64,000 nt of DNA from Sulfuritalea sp. (GTDB lineage Bacteria; Pseudomonadota; Gammaproteobacteria; Burkholderiales; Rhodocyclaceae): the NCBI RefSeq assembly GCF_017302275.1, contig NZ_JAFLDR010000008.1, forward strand, positions 1 to 64,000. Direction: 5' to 3'. Positions 58,767 through 64,000 of the stretch are shown here, in pieces. The translations under genes and the position numbers were made by a program. The notes beneath the pieces are model-generated. The model saw nothing but the letters and a program-made list of their open reading frames with translations, did no database searches and was not told the origin of the DNA. Numbering within the stretch: position 1 is the stretch's first letter; the number at the start of each line of letters is the position of its first letter.

Positions 58767-60164
58767 TCAGACGGGAATCTCACGAGCAAGGCGCGCCAGC
58801 ACGCGTTCGCGCCCCATGACTTCGAGCACGGCGTCGATCGACGGCGACTGCGGCTGTCCAAGCAGGACGATGCGCAGCGGAATGGCCAGTTGCGGCATTT
58901 TCAGTCCGGACTCGGCGGCGGTCTGCTTGACGGCCTGGCCCAGATCCGCGGCCTGCCAGGTGCAGCCCGCCAGCCTGTCACTCAATGCCTTCAGCCCTTT
59001 GCGCGCCGCCTCGGTCAAGTGCTGCGCCACCAGTTCGGCGGTCGGCACCACGGCAACGAAAAACGGATGGATGGCATCGGCGAGTTCGTTCAGGTTGGAC
59101 ACTCGGTCGCGATAGAGTACGGCGACATCGGCCACATCGGGCCCACCGTCGACGGCCACTCCTTGCGCCGCCAGGCGGCGGGAAGCCTCTGCCGCGAGCC
59201 GCTGCGGATCAGCCAGCTTGAGGTAATGCGCGTTGAGCCAGTTCAGCTTCTCGGTGTTGAACTGAGCCGCCGACGCCGTGATGTGGTCCAGGTCGAACCA
59301 CTTCACGAACTGCTCCATGCCGAACACTTCCTCGTCACCGTGTGACCACCCCAGGCGTGCGAGGTAGTTGAGCACCGCCTCCGGCAGGTAGCCATCTTCT
59401 TCGTACTGCATCACGGATACGGCGCCATGACGTTTCGACAGCTTCTGGCCATCGTCGCCGAGGATCATCGACAGATGGGCATACTGCGGTACCGGCGCGC
59501 CGAGCGCCTGCAGCAGGTTGATCTGGCGCGGCGTGTTGTTGACGTGGTCGTCGCCGCGGATGACGTGCGTGATGTCCATGTCACGGTCATCGACCACGAC
59601 GCAGAAATTGTAGGTCGGCGTGCCGTCGGCACGGGCGATGACGAAATCGTCGAGTTCCGCGTTGGCGAACTCGATGCGCCCCTTGACCTGATCCTGCCAG
59701 CCCACGACCCCGTCCTTCGGATTGCGAAAGCGGATCGCCGGCGCCACGCCGGCGGGCGGTGCGGGCAGGGTCTTGCCGGCTTCCGGACGCCAGCGGCCAT
59801 CGTAGCGGGGCTTTTCCTTGCGCGCTTCCTGCTCGGCCCGCAACAGATCGAGTTCCTCCCTCGACATGTAGCAGCGATACGCCGTGCCGGCCTCGAGCAT
59901 TTCGGCGATCACCTGCCGGTAGCGATCCATGCGCTGCATCTGATAGAACGGACCCTCGTCATGCGTCAGACCCAGCCATTGCATGCCATCCAGAATCGCC
60001 TGCACCGCCTCGGGCGTCGATCGCGCGACGTCGGTATCCTCGATGCGCAGGATGAATGTTCCGCCGTGACGACGGGCGTAAGCCCAGGAAAACAGCGCCG
60101 TGCGGGCGCCGCCGATGTGCAGGAAACCGGTGGGACTGGGAGCGAAGCGGGTACGAACCGTCAT
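58767..60164 (-). CDS. gltX: Glutamyl-tRNA synthetase
   Basis: 465 residues from ATG 60164. Class I motifs: [20 protein letters not shown] (HIGH-type, residues 7-26) and [14 protein letters not shown] (KMSKS-type KLSKR, ~242-255). It charges tRNA-Glu. The length and anticodon-binding C terminus are normal for discriminating bacterial GltX. It stands alone, leftward. Confidence 0.98.
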   Translation of the reverse strand: MTVRTRFAPSPTGFLHIGGARTALFSWAYARRHGGTFILRIEDTDVARSTPEAVQAILDGMQWLGLTHDEGPFYQMQRMDRYRQVIAEMLEAGTAYRCYMSREELDLLRAEQEARKEKPRYDGRWRPEAGKTLPAPPAGVAPAIRFRNPKDGVVGWQDQVKGRIEFANAELDDFVIARADGTPTYNFCVVVDDRDMDITHVIRGDDHVNNTPRQINLLQALGAPVPQYAHLSMILGDDGQKLSKRHGAVSVMQYEEDGYLPEAVLNYLARLGWSHGDEEVFGMEQFVKWFDLDHITASAAQFNTEKLNWLNAHYLKLADPQRLAAEASRRLAAQGVAVDGGPDVADVAVLYRDRVSNLNELADAIHPFFVAVVPTAELVAQHLTEAARKGLKALSDRLAGCTWQAADLGQAVKQTAAESGLKMPQLAIPLRIVLLGQPQSPSIDAVLEVMGRERVLARLAREIPV

Positions 60165-60217
60165 GGGATTTCCAGGCTGGCGAAATGCCCGAATTCTACG
60201 CCACGCCGCCAGGCGGA

Positions 60218-60247
60218 TTGACCGCAGGCGTGGCTTTGTGGTTAAAT
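60218..60247 (+). promoter_or_regulatory. Promoter of tRNA-Val
   Basis: TTGACC (60218-60223), 18-bp spacer, TTAAAT (60242-60247). Expected start ~60254, nine bases before the tRNA. Confidence 0.6.
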
Positions 60248-60262
60248 GCGCAGCTCTTTCGC

Positions 60263-60337
60263 GGGCGGTTAACTCAGCGGTAGAGTGCCACCTTCACACG
60301 GTGGAAGCCACTGGTTCGATCCCAGTACCGCCCACCA
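60263..60337 (+). tRNA. tRNA-Val (CAC anticodon)
   Basis: Complete cloverleaf: acceptor GGGCGGT with ACCGCCC, D-loop AACTCAGCGGTAGAG, anticodon stem with CAC in CCTTCACACGG, T-arm TGGTTCGATCCCA, encoded CCA. CAC reads the GUG codon, frequent in this GC-rich genome. Confidence 0.95.
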
Positions 60338-60390
60338 TCCATATGCATTGGAAGTCGGCTCGCTGTGGATGTTGCCGTCCCTCCGGGGGC

Positions 60391-60421
60391 GAAAAAAAGG
60401 GGTGTCGCCACCCCTTTGTTC
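60391..60421. terminator. Bidirectional terminator between tRNA-Val and the HiPIP gene
   Basis: AAAGGGGTG (60396-60404) pairs with CACCCCTTT (60409-60417) around a TCGC loop. A-tract to the left and TTTGTT to the right allow it to stop both the rightward tRNA and the leftward HiPIP transcript. Confidence 0.75.
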
Positions 60422-60437
60422 GGACAATGCCAACCGA

Positions 60438-60701
60438 TCAGGGCTTCTTTGCCCAGGCCACGCAGTAGCCCTTCGGCGAAACCTCGGTGTCACCCGGAAA
60501 AATCTTGCAGCCACCCTTGTCGGTGGCCGTCTTGCCCGGCACGAACTGGATGCAGTTTGCACAGGATTTGTCGCCCTCCGGCGTGTCCTTGTATTTCATC
60601 GAAGCGCGCATGGCATCGTTCTTTGCGGCAACCGCGGCCACGGGAATCATTGCCAGGGTGACGGCGCCTAGCTTGAGCATGTTACGACGTGATTGATCCA
60701 T
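60438..60701 (-). CDS. High-potential iron-sulfur protein (HiPIP)
   Basis: 87 residues from ATG 60701 with GGAG upstream. A Tat signal (SRRNMLKLGAVTLAMIPVAA) precedes a mature part with four Cys in the HiPIP order: CANCIQF, GGCKIFPG and GYCVAWA. It carries one [4Fe-4S] cluster and moves electrons in the periplasm, typically from the bc1 complex to an oxidase or reaction centre. The terminator at 60391-60421 follows. Confidence 0.92.
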   Translation of the reverse strand: MDQSRRNMLKLGAVTLAMIPVAAVAAKNDAMRASMKYKDTPEGDKSCANCIQFVPGKTATDKGGCKIFPGDTEVSPKGYCVAWAKKP

Positions 60702-60930
60702 TGCAGGGTTCTCCAGTAATAGTCCCCCTTCATTGAGGGCCGTTCATAACTTTAGCAAAAATTGCATCCGGCTCAACCCTGTCGCAAGCGCCCCGCCCGC
60801 GCTTCCACCGCGCCACGGCATCGTCGACCGACCAGCCCGCCGGGCTGAAAGCCGCCTCAGGCATCAACGCCACCAGTGGGCAGCGTGACGCCAATGCCGC
60901 TGCATTCAGGCGGCGCAATCGCCCATGCGA

Positions 60931-61461
60931 TCAGCCGCGTGTTAGTTCTTCCGCAAGCGGCAGGATCTTGTTCTTCAACGCCTCTGGCGTAACCGGACCT
61001 ATGTGCTTGTAGCGGATCACGCCGTTCTTGTCGATGAGGAAGGTTTCCGGCACGCCATAAACACCCAGATCGATGCCGACCCGCCCGTCGGCATCGACTG
61101 CGGAAACCAGGTAGGGATCACCGCCGTACCGAGTCAGCCAGGCTTGCGCCGCCGCGCGGTCATCCTTGTAGTTGAGGCCGACGATGGCGATCTTCTTCTG
61201 CCGGTCCAGATCGAGTAGCACCGGGTGCTCCTGCCGACAGGAAACGCACCACGACGCCCATACGTTCAACAGCCAGACCTTGCCGCGCATGTCCTCGGCA
61301 GAAATGAACTTGTCGCCGGCATGCAGCTGCGCCAAGCGGAAAGACGGCACCGGCTTGCCGATCAGCGGCGAGGGAACCTCGCGCGGGTTCAAGCGCAATC
61401 CGACCGCGAGAAAGCCGACCAGAACGATGAAAACCACCAGGGGAAGAAGAAAACGCCTCAT
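60931..61461 (-). CDS. dsbE: DsbE/CcmG-like thiol:disulfide protein
   Basis: 176 residues from ATG 61461 (MRRFLLPLVVF), preceded by GAGGAG; a TTG three bases earlier is less likely. Membrane anchor ~5-22, thioredoxin fold with WASWCVSCRQEHPV (C72, C75) and VYGVPETFLIDKNG (cis-Pro). DsbE-type proteins reduce apocytochrome c thiols during heme attachment. No other ccm gene is nearby; the HiPIP neighbour suggests a link to periplasmic electron carriers. Confidence 0.87.
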   Translation of the reverse strand: MRRFLLPLVVFIVLVGFLAVGLRLNPREVPSPLIGKPVPSFRLAQLHAGDKFISAEDMRGKVWLLNVWASWCVSCRQEHPVLLDLDRQKKIAIVGLNYKDDRAAAQAWLTRYGGDPYLVSAVDADGRVGIDLGVYGVPETFLIDKNGVIRYKHIGPVTPEALKNKILPLAEELTRG

Positions 61462-61635
61462 CAAGACTCCTCAAGCCATAAGCAGCGGACGGGCAACCGT
61501 GACATCGACGGACCGCCGGTTCCGCAGGATGCCATGATAATCTGCCGCGACTGTCATGGCCCGGCCGTTGATGAAAGAGTCCGGCACGATGCGTGCCGCA
61601 GGGCAGGCCGAATTGCCCAAGGTTCCTGAAACCAC

Positions 61636-62127
61636 ATGAAAACCCTACTCGTCGTTTATCACTCGATGACCGGCGGCAGCGAACAGATGGCGCTAGCGCT
61701 GATCGAAGGCGCCGCAAGCGAAGCCGGCACGACGGCACGCCTGCTGCGCGCCGCCTCCACTCGGCCGGACGACGTGCTCGCCGCAGACGCCTATGTTTTC
61801 GTCACACCGGAAAACCTTGCGGCCATCTCTGGCCAGTTGAAGGATTTCTTCGATCGGTGCTACTACCCGGTATTGGACCTGATCAATGGGCGACCCTATG
61901 CGACGATGATTTCTGCGGGCAGTGACGGACAGAACGCGGCAAGGCAGATCGCCCGCATCGCTACCGGTTGGCGATTGCGTCAGGTTGCCGAGCCACTGAT
62001 CGTCTGCACTCATGCGCAAACACCTGAGCAAATACTGGCCCCGAAAAGCATCGATGCCAGCGACCTTGCGCGTTGCCGGGACCTGGGAGCGGCCATGGCA
62101 AGCGGACTCGCCCTGGGCGTGTTCTAA
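61636..62127 (+). CDS. Flavodoxin-like NAD(P)H-dependent oxidoreductase-type protein
   Basis: 163 residues. N-terminal VVYHSMTGGSEQMALALIEGA is an FMN-binding phosphate loop of flavodoxin-like folds, and VFVTPENLAAISGQLKDFFDR (~55-75) is typical of the flavodoxin/NAD(P)H oxidoreductase group. Substrate unknown. It stands alone; the upstream ~170 bp hold no recognised site. Confidence 0.82.
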   Translation: MKTLLVVYHSMTGGSEQMALALIEGAASEAGTTARLLRAASTRPDDVLAADAYVFVTPENLAAISGQLKDFFDRCYYPVLDLINGRPYATMISAGSDGQNAARQIARIATGWRLRQVAEPLIVCTHAQTPEQILAPKSIDASDLARCRDLGAAMASGLALGVF

Positions 62128-62211
62128 GGCGATAGTGGAGTCAGGCAATGACTGCAGGTGGAACTGCATCCGCCGCGCTGTCACCAGGCTGACCTGACCG
62201 CCAAGGCGGGA

Positions 62212-63450
62212 TCAGACTGCCTGGTCGAGGTCGAAGGCCTTGTGCAGCACCCTAACCGCTAGTTCCAGGTATTTTTCATCGACCACCACGGAAATCTTGA
62301 TTTCGGAGGTGGAGATCATCTGGATGTTGATGCCTTCTTCGGCAAGGATGCGGAACATCTTGCTGGCAACGCCTGGATGGGAGCGCATGCCCACGCCAAC
62401 CGCGGACACCTTGCAGATCTTGTTGTCACCGTCGACCGCGCGAGCGCCGACGTGCGGTCGAATCTGGTCTTCCAGCATCTTCCGCGTGCGGGCGAATTCG
62501 CTGCGATTGACCGTGAAGGAAAAGTCGGTCGTGCCGTCATGGCCGACGTTCTGGATGATCATGTCGACATCGATGTTGGCGTCCGCGATCGGACCGAGGA
62601 TCTGGTAGGCGATGCCCGGACGGTCGGGCACGCCGAGGACGGTCAGCTTGGCCTCGTCCCGGTTGAACGCTATGCCGGAGATGATCGGTTGTTCCATTTT
62701 GGTATCTTCCTCGAGAGTGATAAGCGTGCCCATGGTCTCCTGGCCTTCTTCCTCGAAGCTTGAGAGCACACGCAACTTGACCTTGTACTTGCCAGCGAAT
62801 TCCACGGAGCGTATCTGCAGCACCTTGGACCCCAGGCTGGCCATTTCCAGCATTTCCTCGAACGTGATGCGATCGAGTTTCCGAGCTTCGGGCACGATTC
62901 GCGGATCGGTCGTGTAGACGCCGTCGACATCGGTGTAAATCTGGCATTCGTCGGCCTTCAGCGCGGCGGCGAGCGCCACCGCGGAGGTATCCGAACCGCC
63001 GCGGCCGAGTGTCGTGATGTTGCCAAGGGCATCCACCCCCTGGAACCCGGCGACAACGATTACCATGTCATTATCGAGATCGCGGCGAATGCTGGCATCG
63101 TCGATTTCCAGGATCCGCGCCTTGGTGAAGGTACTGTCAGTCAGCACCTTGACCTGCCCACCGGTATAGCTGCGTGCTTTCAACCCGAGATCCCGGATCG
63201 CCATCGTCAGCAGCGCGATGGTGACCTGCTCCCCGGTTGAAATCATCACGTCGAGTTCGCGTTCATCCGGATTCGGTGACACGTCCTTGGCCAATGCGAT
63301 CAGCCTGTTGGTTTCTCCGCTCATGGCGGAAACCACCACCACAAGCTGGTGCCCCTGGGCCTTCCAGCGGGCCACCCGCTTCGCGACGCTGCGAATGCGG
63401 TCCGGCGACCCCATGGAAGTACCGCCGTATTTCTGAACGATCAATGCCAT
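62212..63450 (-). CDS. lysC: Aspartate kinase
   Basis: 412 residues. Kinase part begins MALIVQKYGGTSMGSPDRI and contains VVSAMSGETNRLI, FQGVDALGNITTLGRGGSDT and TDVDGVYTTDPRIVPEA. Two C-terminal ACT domains (e.g. VLGVPDRPGIAYQILGPIAD and VGVGMRSHPGVASKMFRIL) give lysine/threonine feedback. It makes aspartyl phosphate, the first step to lysine, threonine and methionine. Single gene. Confidence 0.97.
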   Translation of the reverse strand: MALIVQKYGGTSMGSPDRIRSVAKRVARWKAQGHQLVVVVSAMSGETNRLIALAKDVSPNPDERELDVMISTGEQVTIALLTMAIRDLGLKARSYTGGQVKVLTDSTFTKARILEIDDASIRRDLDNDMVIVVAGFQGVDALGNITTLGRGGSDTSAVALAAALKADECQIYTDVDGVYTTDPRIVPEARKLDRITFEEMLEMASLGSKVLQIRSVEFAGKYKVKLRVLSSFEEEGQETMGTLITLEEDTKMEQPIISGIAFNRDEAKLTVLGVPDRPGIAYQILGPIADANIDVDMIIQNVGHDGTTDFSFTVNRSEFARTRKMLEDQIRPHVGARAVDGDNKICKVSAVGVGMRSHPGVASKMFRILAEEGINIQMISTSEIKISVVVDEKYLELAVRVLHKAFDLDQAV

Positions 63451-63551
63451 TGCCGTGGTTCTTGAGTTGGAAAGCGGCGGATTTTACCCGATAGTCGATG
63501 TCCCCATGCCTGGCAAGGGGAGTCGCCCAACGATAGCGTCGAACTATCCAT

Positions 63552-63571
63552 TTGTTCTAATGTCAGAACAA
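63552..63571. promoter_or_regulatory. Operator site 1 of the HTH regulator
   Basis: TTGTTCT (63552-63558) and AGAACAA (63565-63571), perfect inverted repeat with six-base spacer, immediately upstream of the candidate -35 box. Confidence 0.6.
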
Positions 63572-63576
63572 TTTCC

Positions 63577-63605
63577 TTGTAGGGTGAGAGCAATTGTTCT
63601 ATAGT
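63577..63605 (+). promoter_or_regulatory. Candidate promoter of the HTH regulator
   Basis: TTGTAG (63577-63582), 17-bp spacer, TATAGT (63600-63605). Operator site 2 lies in the spacer. Expected start ~63612, giving an ~80-base leader. Confidence 0.5.
63587..63600. promoter_or_regulatory. Operator site 2 of the HTH regulator
   Basis: AGAGCAATTGTTCT, a 14-bp palindrome with one mismatched pair, between the -35 and -10 boxes. It is the same half-site (TTGTTCT/AGAACAA) as site 1; centres are 32 bp apart, about three helical turns. A further half-site AGAACAA lies at 63667-63673. Confidence 0.6.
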
Positions 63606-63692
63606 CACGCCTCTATTACGTTGGTAATAGTCTATCGAGGGCGCGAACCGATTGGACCGACGCCTGAGAACAATCAACTTGGGGAGCAAGAA

Positions 63693-63995
63693 ATGGGAGC
63701 CAGCGAAAAAATCGATGCCCGTGCAATCCGCAGCAGGATGGGACTTAACCAGCAACAATTCTGGGCCAAGCTCGGCGTGACCCAAAGTGGCGGCTCACGC
63801 TACGAAAGCGGCCGCAACATGCCCCGTCCGGTGCAGCAACTGCTACGCCTGGTTCACGTCGAACAGATCGATATCCAGAAGATCAAGCGCGAAGACTACG
63901 AGGTCGTCGAGTACTTGCGAACCGCAAAGCCCAATCTGCTCAAGGAACTCAAGAAAGAGGCCAAGGCGGCTGCGAAAAGCAGGAAAGCCGCCTGA
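63693..63995 (+). CDS. Small helix-turn-helix regulator (Xre-like)
   Basis: 100 residues from ATG 63693, with GGGGAG upstream. The HTH core is RSRMGLNQQQFWAKLGVTQS then GGSRYESGRNMPRP (residues ~13-46), as in Xre/Cro-type proteins. The C terminus is lysine-rich (ELKKEAKAAAKSRKAA). Its promoter carries matching inverted repeats, so autorepression is likely. Other targets are unknown. Divergent from lysC, 242 bases between starts. Confidence 0.82.
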   Translation: MGASEKIDARAIRSRMGLNQQQFWAKLGVTQSGGSRYESGRNMPRPVQQLLRLVHVEQIDIQKIKREDYEVVEYLRTAKPNLLKELKKEAKAAAKSRKAA

Positions 63996-64000
63996 AGTCG

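Noticed and set aside
60730-60918. 62-residue leftward ORF between the DsbE-like and HiPIP genes
   Set aside because: No domain, no convincing ribosome-binding site and mixed codon use; it may be a remnant but I cannot support it.

Overview
The window is about 64 kb of GC-rich chromosomal DNA with dense, often overlapping genes. The pyrG-kdsA-eno-ftsB order, RelA, HiPIP, bacteriohemerythrin, PEP-CTERM and MnmC-type genes, and two large acyl-CoA dehydrogenase clusters, suggest a betaproteobacterium, probably near Rhodocyclales/Sterolibacteriaceae-like degraders. That placement is inferred from gene content, not from a database search. I see no insertion sequence, prophage or CRISPR array.

Layout. 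1-3.9 kb: the start of relA (leftward, truncated by the window edge), an MtfA-like peptidase, a metallo-beta-lactamase protein fused to cyclic-nucleotide-binding-like domains, and tRNA-His. 4.1-14.0 kb: a rightward operon of ten tightly packed or overlapping genes (three acyl-CoA dehydrogenases, two crotonases, MaoC hydratase, thioesterase, CoA ligase, epoxide-hydrolase-like enzyme, ComB-like phosphatase). It looks like a complete activation and beta-oxidation module for a bulky or branched acid. 14.0-16.4 kb: bacteriohemerythrin, OsmC-like protein and a secreted MORN-repeat protein. 16.4-27.0 kb: a divergent second catabolic unit. IclR regulator, nitronate monooxygenase and MFS exporter run leftward; thioesterase, a second paired acyl-CoA dehydrogenase, ligase, thioesterase, alcohol dehydrogenase and hydrolase run rightward.

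27.0-43.4 kb is mixed: DUF2461, a PEP-CTERM protein, TruC, an unusual 1097-residue protein with about 66 octad repeats predicted to form a very long single alpha-helix before a membrane segment, a hybrid histidine kinase, small secreted and zinc-ribbon proteins, a methyltransferase, thioredoxin, a DEAD-box helicase and gamma-carbonic anhydrase. 43.0-48.3 kb holds ftsB, eno, DUF1330, kdsA, pyrG and a SapC-family gene, all leftward. 48.5-57 kb: prfB with an intact programmed +1 frameshift, a second hybrid kinase, a Phd/VapC toxin-antitoxin pair with a perfect palindromic operator, lysS and mnmC. 57-64 kb: a glycine-zipper protein, an M48-like lipoprotein lacking its first zinc-binding His, gltX, tRNA-Val, HiPIP, DsbE-like thioredoxin, a flavodoxin-like protein, lysC, and a small HTH regulator with its own operator set.

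The two observations I consider most novel are (1) the octad-repeat single-helix membrane protein and (2) a family of short dispersed repeats (core AGTCGGCGCYGGCG followed by NNACGGC, plus a long form with an internal insert). These lie between genes and also in frame inside at least seven genes, often in linkers or C-terminal tails.
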